Assembly (NCBI RefSeq): GCF_022414535.1
Contig: NZ_JADWYM010000028.1
Location: 1-64,000 of the forward strand
Reading direction: 5' to 3'
Source of the DNA: Streptomyces sp. MUM 2J
GTDB lineage: Bacteria > Actinomycetota > Actinomycetes > Streptomycetales > Streptomycetaceae
Length of the DNA stretch: 64,000 nt
Within the stretch, counting starts at the first letter, position 1. Each line of letters starts with the position of its first letter. Of this stretch, positions 49,257-59,100 are shown in pieces. The notes beneath the pieces are model-generated. The model worked only from the letters and a program-made list of their open reading frames with translations. It made no database searches and was not told the DNA's origin. Position numbers and translations under genes: made by a program.

Positions 49257-50471
49257 ATGCTTTCGGACATGGATCTGGGGGACGGGCCGGGGCAATACCC
49301 GGCGATGCTGGACATGTTGAGTCGGGAACTGCACGGAATCAGGGCGCTCGGACTGCTGCGGCTGCACGAGGCGGCCCTTGTCGAGCTGCCCGGGGTGCTC
49401 GCGCGGTCCACCGGTGTGGACGGCCGCCCGGGACCGGGCGAGGTGGACACGCACGCGGTGGAGGAAGCACTGCGCCGGGCGGTCGACGGGCTCGACCCCG
49501 GACAGCGCGAAGTGGGCCGGATCACCTTCGGCCTGCTGCCGGGCACGCGCGCGTTGCCGGCCAAGGAACGCCGAAACAGGGCTGCCGGCCTGGCCGGGAT
49601 CAGCGTCGACCGTTTCCGCAAGCACCAGGAGAAGCTGCTCATCCGTCAGGTCGCGGCGGCGATCCTGGCGGCAGCCGCATCTGGTGCGCCGGGGACGCGC
49701 GGCAGCGCGACCGGGCCGGGGAGCGTGGCGCTCGCCCCGGCATCGTGGCCGTCACCCGAAACCGGGAAGGGGCCCACGACGCCCGGGCTGTCACGCTCGC
49801 CGGTGTCCGTGCCGGCGGGGCGGCATCGGGTGGACACGCCCTTTCCGCATGGCGAGGTGACGATCACCCTGCACGTCGCGCCCATCGAGCTGATCGAGGG
49901 CGTCGACGTGCTGGTGTCGTCGGAGAACGTCTACTTCGAGATGTCCAAGACGTTCCGTCGCACGGTCTCCGGGAGCCTGCGCCGGGCGGGGGCGAAGAAG
50001 GACGCAGGCGGGCGGATCGTGGACGACGTGATCGCGCAGCAGCTGAGGGCGTGGAGCGAACTTTCGGCGCCTCCCGGGCTTCCCGTGGCCCCCGGCACGG
50101 TGGCGGTGACCTCGGCAGGCGCACTGGCGGCGCACGGGGTGCGCAGAATCTTCCACGCCGCGGTCACCACTCCGTGCGCGACCGGGAACGGCTACGAGAC
50201 GGCGCCGGAGGCGGTCGCCGAGGCGGTCCGGCGCATCTTCGATCTGGCGGGCGAGGAACGGGATTCCGGCGAGGTTCCGCTGCGGTCCGTGGCCCTGCCC
50301 CTGTTCGGCGCGGGGCGCGGCGGCCTCTCCGCGAGGAGGAGCGCAGAGGCCATCCTCGGGGCGCTGGAGGTCGCCCTCGCCGCCGACCCCGACTGGTCGG
50401 TACACCTGGTGACCCGCAATCCCGGTAGCGCGGGTGCCGTACTGGACGCGCTCGCCGCGAGACGCCGGTGA
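49257..50471 (+). CDS. Macro-domain protein with helical N-terminus
   Basis: The 404-residue protein has a helical N-terminal region (residues 1-140; ELHGIRALGLLRLHEAALVEL, RNRAAGLAGISVDRFRKHQEK), a Pro/Ser-rich linker and a macro domain (about 195-400). The macro features are VDVLVSSENVYFEMSKTFRRTVSGSLRRAG, a conserved GTVAVTSAGALAAHGVRRIFHAAV block and SVALPLFGAGRGGLS, the loop that contacts ADP-ribose in relatives. Macro domains bind or remove ADP-ribose and related NAD metabolites. Similar N-terminal modules occur in bacterial conflict proteins. It converges on the kinase gene of the neighbouring triad and lies 4 kb from a RES-type NAD-consuming toxin. Start ATG 49257 has GAGGTG upstream. 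Confidence 0.8.
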   Translation: MLSDMDLGDGPGQYPAMLDMLSRELHGIRALGLLRLHEAALVELPGVLARSTGVDGRPGPGEVDTHAVEEALRRAVDGLDPGQREVGRITFGLLPGTRALPAKERRNRAAGLAGISVDRFRKHQEKLLIRQVAAAILAAAASGAPGTRGSATGPGSVALAPASWPSPETGKGPTTPGLSRSPVSVPAGRHRVDTPFPHGEVTITLHVAPIELIEGVDVLVSSENVYFEMSKTFRRTVSGSLRRAGAKKDAGGRIVDDVIAQQLRAWSELSAPPGLPVAPGTVAVTSAGALAAHGVRRIFHAAVTTPCATGNGYETAPEAVAEAVRRIFDLAGEERDSGEVPLRSVALPLFGAGRGGLSARRSAEAILGALEVALAADPDWSVHLVTRNPGSAGAVLDALAARRR

Positions 50472-50510
50472 GCCCGGGCGGCAACGGGCCGCAACGACCG
50501 GGCGGCCGGC

Positions 50511-52142
50511 TCAACCGTCCTCGGTGAGGCGGAACTTCCTCGTCTCGCCCTGGGGCAGGTCGACGGTGACGTACCCGTTCCCGATGGTGTACTGGTACCC
50601 CTTGTTGCGCGCCCGGTAGCCGTCCGTTGTGCGCTCGGCGGGGATCGTGATCTCCTCGGACTTCTTGTGCGTGGCACTCGGGTGAAGCCACGAGCCGTCG
50701 TAGTAGATCTTCCCGCTCATGGTGCGGCACAGCAGGATGCGGTGCACCTCGGTCGTGTAGGCGTGCAGAAGTGTCGCTCCGGTACCGCCGGGAATGCGGG
50801 CGGCCACCGAGGTGGGGCAGAGCGTCCCTGCCCGGGGAGGCAGCGCGGTGGACGGACCGGTGGCATCGTGCGCGAACATGCGGACGGCGATCCCCGCGAG
50901 TACCACGGCCACGGCCGCCACCGCGACGACGATCCACGCCGTTCGTCGGCGACGGCGGGAGGGCGCCGGCGTCGGCCGGGGCCGTGGTTGTGGACGCGGT
51001 CGGGGGCTCACCTGCGGCCGAGGCTGAGGGGGCCGCGTGGTCCGCACGCGTCCATGGGGCTGCGGCTGCGGGTGCGGCCGGGGCGTCTGCACCGGGAGAC
51101 CGGTCGCGGGGGGCTGCCCCGGTCGCTGGGCAGCGCGGTGGCGCTGGACCTCCCGCCGGCGCTGGGCGGCGTAGTCGTCCAGGACGCGCAGTGCGTCGTC
51201 GCGGTAGGAGGGCTGGCTGCCACCGGTGAGGAAGGCCTGGTACAGAGCGTGGTGCCACTCGGCTGCGCCGGGTCGTGCGCCCGTCGCCAGCGGGTCGTCG
51301 AGCGCGCGGCTGAACATCCTTCGCAGCGCCGGGTCCAGTCGGTCGGGGAAATCCGAGGGCGTGATCCACCGGCCGTTCTGGTGTCCACCCTGCCAACGCG
51401 GGCCGCCCGGATTGAGGAACAGCCCGCGGTAGAGTGCCAGAGCGAGGGCGAACCGGTCGCTGAACCGGTCGTGCGCCGTGATCGCCCCGGCGATACGGCG
51501 CGGGTCCGTCCACTCCGGCGTGTTCACCCCCTGCACAGGCGGGTCGTTCCAGGAGGTCAGCCCGTCGCAGTCGATGAGATACGCGTGTGCGTCCCGCTCC
51601 CGCCACACCAGGTTGTTCGCGGACAGGTCCCCGTGGGTGAGTCTTCGGTCCTCCAGCTCCCTGAAGATGTCGCACACACGCAGCAGTACGCCCACACGGA
51701 CGCGCGCCGTCGGCGGCGGCGGCTCGGAGCGGGCCAGGTAGAGGAAGGCCAGTGTGCGGGCCGCCGGACGGCCGTCCGGGTCGGTGAACATGAACGACCG
51801 CGGGATGAGCGGCAGTACGACACCCGTCACGCCGCCGTTCCTGCCGTGGATCACGTCGATGGGCCAGTTGATGGACGACTCGGCGGTCGTGGCGAGCCCG
51901 CCGCGCCCCGTGGGTCCCTGACCGTTCTCGGCTCGGCCCACGATGTCCCGGCCGAAACGGGCCAGCCTGTGCAACCGGTCGACCTCGGACGACGTGGACT
52001 CGGGGGTCCTGTACTCCTTGTAGACACGTGGCACTCGGTCCCGGTCCAGGCAGTGATAGAGCAGCCCCTGACTGCCTTTGTCGTTGAAGGGGTGCCGGTC
52101 GACCTGGTACCTGCGGCCGAGCCTGCTGGTGAGGGTGCGCAT
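50511..52142 (-). CDS. Membrane-anchored protein kinase-like protein (TerY-P kinase)
   Basis: This 543-residue protein has an N-terminal protein kinase-like domain (1-320) of the type found in TerY-P triads. The glycine-rich region is short (FNDKGSQGLLYHCLD), the ATP Lys is in RVYKEYR, the catalytic loop reads RRLTHGDLSANNLVW (HGD in place of HRD) and DCDGL stands for DFG. A basic Pro-rich linker precedes a membrane helix at about 399-421 (IVVAVAAVAVVLAGIAV), followed by an extracytoplasmic domain of some 120 residues (LCPTSVAARIPG, YYDGSWLHPSATHKK). It is the last gene of a vWA-PP2C-kinase unit, three bases after the phosphatase stop. Its substrates are unknown, but the vWA partner is a reasonable guess. 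Confidence 0.85.
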   Translation of the reverse strand: MRTLTSRLGRRYQVDRHPFNDKGSQGLLYHCLDRDRVPRVYKEYRTPESTSSEVDRLHRLARFGRDIVGRAENGQGPTGRGGLATTAESSINWPIDVIHGRNGGVTGVVLPLIPRSFMFTDPDGRPAARTLAFLYLARSEPPPPTARVRVGVLLRVCDIFRELEDRRLTHGDLSANNLVWRERDAHAYLIDCDGLTSWNDPPVQGVNTPEWTDPRRIAGAITAHDRFSDRFALALALYRGLFLNPGGPRWQGGHQNGRWITPSDFPDRLDPALRRMFSRALDDPLATGARPGAAEWHHALYQAFLTGGSQPSYRDDALRVLDDYAAQRRREVQRHRAAQRPGQPPATGLPVQTPRPHPQPQPHGRVRTTRPPQPRPQVSPRPRPQPRPRPTPAPSRRRRRTAWIVVAVAAVAVVLAGIAVRMFAHDATGPSTALPPRAGTLCPTSVAARIPGGTGATLLHAYTTEVHRILLCRTMSGKIYYDGSWLHPSATHKKSEEITIPAERTTDGYRARNKGYQYTIGNGYVTVDLPQGETRKFRLTEDG

Positions 52143-52145
52143 CGA

Positions 52146-53501
52146 TCATCCGCCCCGCGTCTGCCGGGACCACACCACGAGGGCCGTCCGGTCGTCGTGC
52201 GAGCCGCGGCGCCGGTAGCGCAGCGAGTCCGCCATCGCGGCGGCGTCGCAGGGCCGGGACCAGCGCTCGGCGAGCCAGGCGCGCACCGCGGGCGAGCCGA
52301 AGGCGTCCTCCGCCAGCCCGTCCGATGCCAGGATCAGACAGCCGCCGGGGCTCTCCTCGGTCAGCGGGGCGTACTCGGCGATCTCCGCGGGGGCGGGGTG
52401 GGGCAGGGCGGCGGAGACCCGGTTGACCGGTCCGCCGTCGCGGTGGAACACGGTCTCCCACGCCTCCCCGGCCAGCCGCATCACCGCGCAGTCCCCGACC
52501 CGGGTGGCCCAGCCGGTGCCCACGACCGGGAGCAGCACCAACGCGGCCGTACAGGAGAGGTCCCGGTCCGTCAGGGCGGGCATTCCCGCCGTACGCAACC
52601 GCGCCGTGCGAGCGCATGCCGCGTCGAGGACGCCACCCAGTACGGCGCGGGGGTCGCCCGTGAGTCTTCCGGCGGTGACCGTGCGGGCCTCCTCGCACAA
52701 CAACGCGGCGAAGAGGGACGCGCCGAGCTGCGAGGTCAGCGGACGTGAGCCGAGGCCGTCGCAGACCGCCGCGACCAGCAGGGACCGGTCGTCGGAGAGG
52801 GTGAACTGGTAGGCGTCCTGCGCCGTGGTACCGCTGTTGAGGTGGGACTGCCCGGCAAGGCTCGCGGCGCCCAGCCACCGGTCGCCCAGTAATCCCCCGT
52901 CAGCTCGCAGCCCCGGGAGCGAGGTCGCCGGCAGGGCGAGGCGAGGGAGCGGAAGCGGCTGCAGTCGGTCTCCCACGTGCGGTGCGGTCGTGGGCAGGGT
53001 GCGGGGCGGATCGACGGCCGGCAGGGCGGTGGGCGCCGCGCACCCGTCGGCGCCTCTGCGAGGCTGGTCGTCGGTGCCGGTCGCGGCACCGGGAGAACTG
53101 TGGGTGGGAGCGCCGTCGGAGGCGGGAACGCCGTCCACGGCGGCCCCGGCCCCCTGCCCGGCTCGCCCCGGGTCGTCGGTCGGCGCCGCCCGCCCGGCAT
53201 CCGCCGTGAGTGGGCTCGCCGCCGATGGGCTGGCCCCGGACGGGCCGGTGAGCATCGTAGTCCCGGCTGTGGCCCTGGAGTCCCGGTTCCCCGTCGTCGG
53301 TTCGCCGAGGTCGCCGTGCCGGGAAACGGTGGGACGAGCGCCCCCGGCGCCCGGAGTTGCGGGGGCGGTCCCCGCCCCCGGCTCCGTCGCGTCGGACGAA
53401 GCCGGGCGGGCACCCGCCGAAGCGGGGGCGGTGTCCGGTACGGCTCCGGGATCCGCCTCCGGATCCGTGTGCCTGCCCCGGCGCCGGCGGAACATGCTCA
53501 C
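52146..53501 (-). CDS. PP2C-family Ser/Thr protein phosphatase (TerY-P triad)
   Basis: The 451-residue protein has a disordered Pro/Ala/Thr-rich N-terminus of about 190 residues, followed by a complete PP2C catalytic domain. The motifs are AAVCDGLGSRPLTSQLGAS, DRDLSCTAALVLLP, WATRVGDCAVMRL, CLILASDGLAEDAFG and SHDDRTALVVWS; the five metal-binding acids are present. It sits between the vWA gene (two-base gap) and the kinase gene (three-base gap), the order of the TerY-P triad, in which kinase and phosphatase are thought to set the phosphorylation state of the vWA protein. The long N-terminal tail, rich in Ser and Thr, is itself a possible phosphorylation target. Confidence 0.88.
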   Translation of the reverse strand: MSMFRRRRGRHTDPEADPGAVPDTAPASAGARPASSDATEPGAGTAPATPGAGGARPTVSRHGDLGEPTTGNRDSRATAGTTMLTGPSGASPSAASPLTADAGRAAPTDDPGRAGQGAGAAVDGVPASDGAPTHSSPGAATGTDDQPRRGADGCAAPTALPAVDPPRTLPTTAPHVGDRLQPLPLPRLALPATSLPGLRADGGLLGDRWLGAASLAGQSHLNSGTTAQDAYQFTLSDDRSLLVAAVCDGLGSRPLTSQLGASLFAALLCEEARTVTAGRLTGDPRAVLGGVLDAACARTARLRTAGMPALTDRDLSCTAALVLLPVVGTGWATRVGDCAVMRLAGEAWETVFHRDGGPVNRVSAALPHPAPAEIAEYAPLTEESPGGCLILASDGLAEDAFGSPAVRAWLAERWSRPCDAAAMADSLRYRRRGSHDDRTALVVWSRQTRGG

Positions 53502-53503
53502 GC

Positions 53504-54196
53504 TCAGCTCACCGTGCGCTGGTCGAGCGGGAGCTGCGTGAGCTTCGTACCGTCGAGCGGCACCGAGAGCACGCCACCGGAGGCGGAGGAGAAGCTGCTG
53601 GAGGTGGTCCGGATGCTCCGGACCACCGTGCGCAGGATCTCGCGCACGGCCGCTCCGGGGTCGCTCTCGTCGGTGAAGAAGGCGAAACCCGTCGATACCT
53701 GCCGGATGGCGTCCCGGTTCGCCTGGCCGAAGCCGAAGCTCACGATCTGCGCCCCGTACCTGTCGTCCTTGGAGGTGACCTGTGCCCAGGCGTGGGTCCA
53801 GTCGACGGCCGCGTTGTGTTCGCCGTCGCTGATGAAGAAGATCACCGGTTGGTGGTAGGCGCTGCCCTTGCCGAGGGCTCTGATGCCGTCGCGCAGCGCG
53901 TCACCGGAGGCACGCAGCCCCACGTCGAAGTTGGTGCCGCCCTGCGGCGTCAGCGAGGGCATGTCGGCGTAGGCGATGTCGGTCAGTGGCAGACGGGTCT
54001 CGGCCCGGTCGGAGAAGGTCACGACGGCGAGCCGCGCGATCTCGCCGGTGGCCGGGTCACCCTTGATCGCCGACTTGATCTCGGGGAGGGCGTCGTTGAC
54101 GGCTTTCATCGGCGAGCCCGCCATCGAGTACGAGACATCGATGCAGAGGCAGACGGGAAAAACTGGGGGGCGCTCGACGTTCGAGAATTCAGACAT
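53504..54196 (-). CDS. TerY-like vWA domain protein
   Basis: The 230-residue protein is one von Willebrand A domain with an intact metal-ion-dependent adhesion site: CIDVSYSMAGSPM (DxSxS) near the start, TPQGGTNFDVGL (Thr) and FFISDGEHN (Asp). It ends with a Ser-rich segment (RTTSSSFSSASGG) suited to phosphorylation. The sequence is closest in style to TerY of tellurium-resistance-type stress systems. It is first in a tight three-gene unit with a PP2C phosphatase and a kinase. The ATG at 54196 begins directly before the domain. No terD-like or MoxR genes are seen in the window, so this triad stands without the core ter genes. Confidence 0.88.
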   Translation of the reverse strand: MSEFSNVERPPVFPVCLCIDVSYSMAGSPMKAVNDALPEIKSAIKGDPATGEIARLAVVTFSDRAETRLPLTDIAYADMPSLTPQGGTNFDVGLRASGDALRDGIRALGKGSAYHQPVIFFISDGEHNAAVDWTHAWAQVTSKDDRYGAQIVSFGFGQANRDAIRQVSTGFAFFTDESDPGAAVREILRTVVRSIRTTSSSFSSASGGVLSVPLDGTKLTQLPLDQRTVS

Positions 54197-54558
54197 GCCT
54201 GTCCAGACGTGGGTTCGGTGATCGACGGGGAAAGAGGCGACGCATTGCCGAACGGGAAGCGGTGCGATTCCCCAGGCCTCTGTTCATTGTCCGGCTGCCC
54301 GCATGGACGCGTTGCCGGCATGGAAATCGAATGAATGTCGGCGCGTCCGTACGGAAAACGCCGGAGGGAGGACTCTGGCCGCCCGGTGACTACTGAGAGA
54401 AAAGTATGCACGTGTGCAGACAGCCGGTCCGCGGTTTCGTCCAAACACCCGGAAAGAACCCGGAAGGCGCCCCGCTTTCGCCCGGGTTCCGCACACCGGG
54501 CTCCGGGGTGCGCCTGCCGGAGGCCGCGAGTGCGGTCCGGTCTCCGGGGCTGCCGGCG
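54197..54558. other. Intergenic region upstream of the vWA-PP2C-kinase unit
   Basis: These 362 bases separate the toxin gene from the triad, both on the minus strand, and have no credible gene. They are less G/C-rich than the surroundings around 54240-54420. A dyad TGCAC-GT-GTGCA (54407-54418) is the only notable element. The triad promoter is expected here, but I could not pick convincing boxes. Confidence 0.45.
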
Positions 54559-55242
54559 TCAGGCCGGGGCGCCGTCCCCGGCGTCCGGGGGGCCCACCCT
54601 GACCCTGAACCGCTTCAGCCGTTCGCCGACCCATCGCACGTTCTCCGGCTCGTCGAGGTCGCGTGCGGGTTCCTCGGTGGCCTCCAGCAGATCGCTGTGC
54701 GCGCAGCGGTCGAACAGCACCAGCGACACCTCCGGGAAGGCGAGCCGCGACTCGTAGAGGAAGCCCTGTGCCCAGGGGGCCTCGGCGCGCAGCCAGTGCG
54801 CCCAGCGACGGGTGAAGGCGTAGTCCGTGGGCTTGGACCGCACCAGCCAGTCGTCCTCCTGCTGGACGGCGTTGAGGTCGAACAGGGTGCGCAGCGACAG
54901 CAGTGCCACGTCACGTGCCAGCCGAACCTGTGAGAGCCGCTTGCCCTCCAACTCCCTGCGCGGCAGGACGCGGGTGGGATGGTCGCCGTCGAAGCCGATG
55001 TCCCGCAGCAGCCTCTCGGCCAGCGCCGTCGTCGGTGCGGGCGCCGCGTACAGGTAGGAGTAGAGGTCATTGGGGGTGCTGTCGAACCGGCCGCCGCCGA
55101 AGTGGTGGTCCTGGGGCGTCGGGTTGAACTCGAACGCCTCGCGCTTGCGCGAGTGCACCCTGTGCAGGACCCGGCCGGCCTCCCAGTCGACCCGCCTCGG
55201 CTCGGCCATGCCGGCATCGGGCAGTCGTGCGCCTCGTGCCAT
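54559..55242 (-). CDS. RES-domain toxin, probable NAD-consuming enzyme
   Basis: The 227-residue protein matches the RES domain. The conserved Arg lies in GRVLHRVHSRKRE, the Glu in APTTALAERLLRD following GGGRFDSTPNDLYSYLYAA, and the Ser in QGFLYESRLAFPE, the residues that name the family. Characterised RES toxins (MbcT, ParT) act on NAD+ or transfer ADP-ribose and need a cognate Xre/ParS-type antitoxin. Length is normal to slightly long. It begins one base after the antitoxin stop, so the two are translationally linked. Two genes downstream on the same strand lies the kinase/phosphatase triad. Confidence 0.85.
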   Translation of the reverse strand: MARGARLPDAGMAEPRRVDWEAGRVLHRVHSRKREAFEFNPTPQDHHFGGGRFDSTPNDLYSYLYAAPAPTTALAERLLRDIGFDGDHPTRVLPRRELEGKRLSQVRLARDVALLSLRTLFDLNAVQQEDDWLVRSKPTDYAFTRRWAHWLRAEAPWAQGFLYESRLAFPEVSLVLFDRCAHSDLLEATEEPARDLDEPENVRWVGERLKRFRVRVGPPDAGDGAPA

Positions 55243-55243
55243 G

Positions 55244-55921
55244 TCAGTCCTCCTCCCCCACCACGCTTGCCGCAGCGAGCAGTTGTCCGTCCAGACCTGC
55301 GCCGAGCAGCAACGCCGGGGCCGTGGCCAGCCAAGGATTGGGGCCGAGCCACCAGTCGGCCACCCCCCAGGGGTCCTCCGCGGCGCCCAGCATGCGGTTG
55401 ACGGCGACGACCACGTCCCGGGGCCGGCCCTCGCGGTCGAACTGGAAGGCCGGCAGCCCCTCCGAGCCGTCGCCGCGGCGCAGACGGATCAGCTCGGGAG
55501 CAGTCACCTCCACACCGAAGTTCTCCCTCAGGTCGTCCGGTGAGAGAGCTGGAACGGCCAGCAGCCGTTCGTACGGCGAGGGTTGGGCCTCCTCACCGCT
55601 CTCCGGGGCCCGGCCGGTTCCCCGGATCCCCTCGGGCCGGCCGCCGGACGAGGCGAACGAGGCCAGCAGTTCGTGGGGCAGGGGCGACGCCGCGCCGGCG
55701 AACCGCCTCTCGACGGCTCGGACCTCTTGTTCCGGCAGGGAGGCACGCAGGTGCGCCGCGACTGCACGGGTGACCGCCCTCCGACGCCGCTCGTCACCTC
55801 CTTCGGCGGCCAGGTCGAGCAGCGCGTCGAGCTGGTTCCGGTCCTCCGGGGTGAGTTGAGCCCGTATCGCCTGCCGGTCCCGCGTCAGCGCCTCGATGAG
55901 TCGCGCCTCGTACTCGTCCAT
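55244..55921 (-). CDS. Xre/ParS-like antitoxin with extended N-terminus
   Basis: The 225-residue protein precedes the RES toxin. Its C-terminal 100 residues follow the toxin-binding (DUF2384/ParS) pattern: ELIRLRRGDGSEGLPAFQFD, then DVVVAVNRMLGAAEDPWGVADWW, GPNPWLATAPALLLGAG and GQLLAAASVV. The N-terminal 100 residues are helical and charged (EARLIEALTRDRQAIRAQL, ERRRRAVTRAVAAHL) and do not look like a standard HTH, so DNA binding is uncertain. At 225 residues it is longer than the usual 120-160. In known systems the C-terminus occupies the toxin active site. The ATG at 55921 has GAAGGGGGG upstream; the promoter overlaps a dyad. Confidence 0.8.
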   Translation of the reverse strand: MDEYEARLIEALTRDRQAIRAQLTPEDRNQLDALLDLAAEGGDERRRRAVTRAVAAHLRASLPEQEVRAVERRFAGAASPLPHELLASFASSGGRPEGIRGTGRAPESGEEAQPSPYERLLAVPALSPDDLRENFGVEVTAPELIRLRRGDGSEGLPAFQFDREGRPRDVVVAVNRMLGAAEDPWGVADWWLGPNPWLATAPALLLGAGLDGQLLAAASVVGEED

Positions 55922-55952
55922 GCGCCCCCCTTCTGGAATCAGGATGGATCCG

Positions 55953-55982
55953 TACGGTAGTGAGGTACCGTATTTTTGGCAA
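55953..55982 (-). promoter_or_regulatory. Antitoxin promoter overlapped by an inverted repeat
   Basis: On the minus strand TTGCCA (55982-55977), 17 bases and TACCGT (55959-55954) form plausible -35/-10 boxes 33 bases before the antitoxin start. The perfect dyad TACGGTA-n6-TACCGTA (55953-55972) covers the -10 box and part of the spacer, as expected for autorepression by a toxin-antitoxin complex. On the plus strand the same dyad is followed by a T-run, so it might also act as a hairpin. Confidence 0.55.
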
Positions 55983-56145
55983 TTGGCCGGTCGCGGGAAT
56001 CGAGCGGGTGTACAGCATTCGACGGGCCCGGCGGGCGGAATTATGGAAGCACGCCCCCGAACCGCGACTCGAATCCGGTGGGACACGCCGCGGTCCATGC
56101 GCAGCGGCCGGGTGCGTAATGTGCAGTGCCGAATCGGGGTGGGGA

Positions 56146-59100
56146 ATGACCGAGACCGGAATGGGCGGCATCAGCCGGGAGAATCCACTGGAGCAGGTGG
56201 CCCGCCTGCTGGAGACCGCCGAGCAGCCTCCGGCGGAGGGGGGCGAGTGGGTGCCGGCCGACGGCCGGGGGGCGGCGGGGCCGATCCCCGTGGCACTGGA
56301 GGAAGCCGAGGAACTGCTTGCCGCGCTGTGCGGCACGGTCACGGACGCCGGGCAGCGCGACGCGTTGTACGGGATGTCCCTGGCGGCCGCGGCGATACGC
56401 TGCACGCTGGGACCGGCCGGTTACCGGCTCGGCCGCCTTCGGGAGCGGTTCGCCACCCTGTGCACGCTCGCCGCTGACCAGTGCGGCGACGACGGACCGG
56501 AACCCGAGCTCCTCGCGAAGGTCGACCTGACCTGCGAGTGGGCCTTCCGTGTGGCCGAGCGCTGGAGCCGTACCCTGCCCGGTGCGGCACGTGAGGCGGA
56601 CGCTGACCTGACCGTCTCTCTGCTGGGTGGTCTTCTGGACGGACCGGACGGGCACCTCGTCGCCGAACCGACGCGGTGCCGGGCCGTCCTCGGCCTCGTC
56701 CTGTCGGACCGGTCACGGCGCGCGGAACACCGCAGCCCGGAACGGCTCGCCGACCGCCGGAACGCCCTCGCCCTGCTCGACGCCGCGAGGACTGCCGACG
56801 ATCTCGATCCCCTGCTGTGGCCCGACGTGACCTTCGACTTCGTGCAGCTCTCCGCTCTGGAGCTCGATGACCGCGTCGGCACCGGCCCGTCCCCTTCCGC
56901 GGCGGCGGCCGGGGCCGAGGAAGCGATCGTCCTCCTCGACCTGACGCTGGCGCTGCTCGACGGCGGCACCTCGGCGGATCCGGCGGAACTGGGCGTGCTC
57001 CTGTGCGACCTGCTGCTCGAACTCTCCACCGCGCAACGGCATCAGGGGCGGGCCGTCGACTGGTTCCGGGCGGTGCTCGCTCGTCCCGGCCTGCCGGACG
57101 GGACGAGGATCGAACTGAAGCGGGGGCTGGTTCACGCCCTGTGCCTGCGCTCCGAGGAGAACCGGCACGCGCAGCGGCCCGGCGACCCCGTCCCGGCGCA
57201 GGATCGCGCGGCCGCCGTCGAGCTGCTGGAGGAGGTGCTGGCGGCCCATCCCGCCATGCCGCCGGCGGACCGGTCCGGTCCCGGGGAGCGCGCCGCCGGT
57301 ACGGCCGAGGACCCCACGACTCATGGAGCCCCGGTGGACGACGAGTTCGTGGCGTACTTCGACAGCCTCGTCCAACTGCTCTGGCTGGACCTGTCGGAAG
57401 GCGTGCTGGGGGACCGGGGGCACGACCGGCTCGCGGTGTGCGTGCGGCAGCTCGTACCGCTGATCGGGCCCGAGGACGACGACCGGGCAGCGGCCGTGCT
57501 CAAGGCCGCGATCGTGCTCGGTCAGCGCGCCGTACGACGCGGGCTGCCGCTGGCCCACGGTCTCGCCGACCAGGCCGTCCTGAACGGGCGGCAGAACCCC
57601 TCCATGGCCCTCGAACACACCGCGCCGCACGTGGTGGCGGATGTCCGCGAAGCCGTCGACCTGCTGCGCACCGGAACGGGGCTCTATCCGCATGACGACG
57701 AACTCCACCTGTACGCACAGGGGTTCCTCGGCGTCGCGCTGTTGCTGGACTTCGCGTGCCGACTGCCCGTGGCCGAACCCGCCGTACTGCGCGAGGGGCT
57801 GCGCTGCATGCGGGTGGCGATGGAACGTCTGCCCGAGCGCGACGGACTGGGGGACGCCGACTTCAGGGGTGCGTTCCTCATCGCCCTGATGTACCGGGTC
57901 TGGTACACGGAGCCCTTCCTGCGCGCGTGGACCGACCGGAACGGCCCTGGGGTGCCCGACGTGTCCGGGTTCCCGACCGTCGAGGACGACGTGCAGTTGC
58001 TCGATGCGGTACTGGGCGCGTCCGACGAGGAGGAGGAGCCCCTGCTCGCCTTCCTCTTCGTCATGGTGCGGCTGCTGCGTTCCCCAGGCGTTCCGCCCTC
58101 CGTGGCGGATTCCCGGGCGTGGTCGGAACGGCTTCGGCGGGCCGTCCCCCGGCTGGGGGCCGAGGCGACCGGACTGCGGGTGATCATGCTGGGTGTCGCA
58201 GGCGTCCTCGGGCTCCGCCTCGAGGAGGAGGGCAAGGCCACCGGCGTCGAGCGGCAGGCCGCACGGACAGCGCTCAGGGAGGCGCTCTCCCTTCTCCCCC
58301 AAGAATCGCCACTGCGTCCACCGGTGGTGGCTGCTCTGGACCGGCTCGGCACCGGCGACGTCAGGCGGTTGCTCGGGCTCTTCCTGGGTGTTTCGACGAG
58401 GGCGGAACCGGACGGGGCGGGACGGGAACCGGCAGAGGACGCACGGGGAGCCCGCGGTGCGCCTCCGGCGCCGGACGGCAGGCCCCCAACCGGAGATTCG
58501 CCCGTGGCGGCCGTCCTGCCCGGGCCGCAGAGCAGAACCCCGGCGCACGTCGACGGCAGCCCGGGCCCGCCCAGCGGTCCGGCGGCCCCTCGCACAGCCC
58601 CGGTGCTCGACCTCGACGCCGCCGTTCTGCTCGGCGACGGCACGCCCGACCCCTTCGCGGTACCGGCCACCCGGGTGGCCGAACTGGTCGGGACCGACGA
58701 GCCGATGAGCGCGCCCGCCACCGCGACCCTGGCCGTGCTGCACCACCACCGCTGGTTGCGGGACCGCGACGGCCAGGACCTGGAGACGGCTGTCGCCCTG
58801 GCGCGCAGCGCGGTGGCCGCTGTCGGCCGGGCCCACACCCCGGTCTCCGCCAAGAGCGCCCTGGCGGACCGCTGCTCCGAGTTCCTGGCCCGGCTGCTCC
58901 TCGACCGGCACCTGATTCTCGGTGACCGCACCGACCTCGACGCAGCCGCCCGCGTCTACGGAGCGCTGCTCGAACGCACTTCCGAGGACGTGGTACTGCC
59001 CCCGCTGTGCGCGCTTCTCGCCGCCTCGGGCGACCCCAGGGTGCCCGCGCGCCTCTTCCGGCCGGTGCCCTCGCAGTGGACGGCACCCTTCCGTGCCGAA

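Noticed and set aside
49257..56000. Tellurium-resistance (ter) operon
   Set aside because: The vWA, PP2C and kinase genes fit the TerY-P triad, but no TerD-domain, TerC or TerB-like gene is present.
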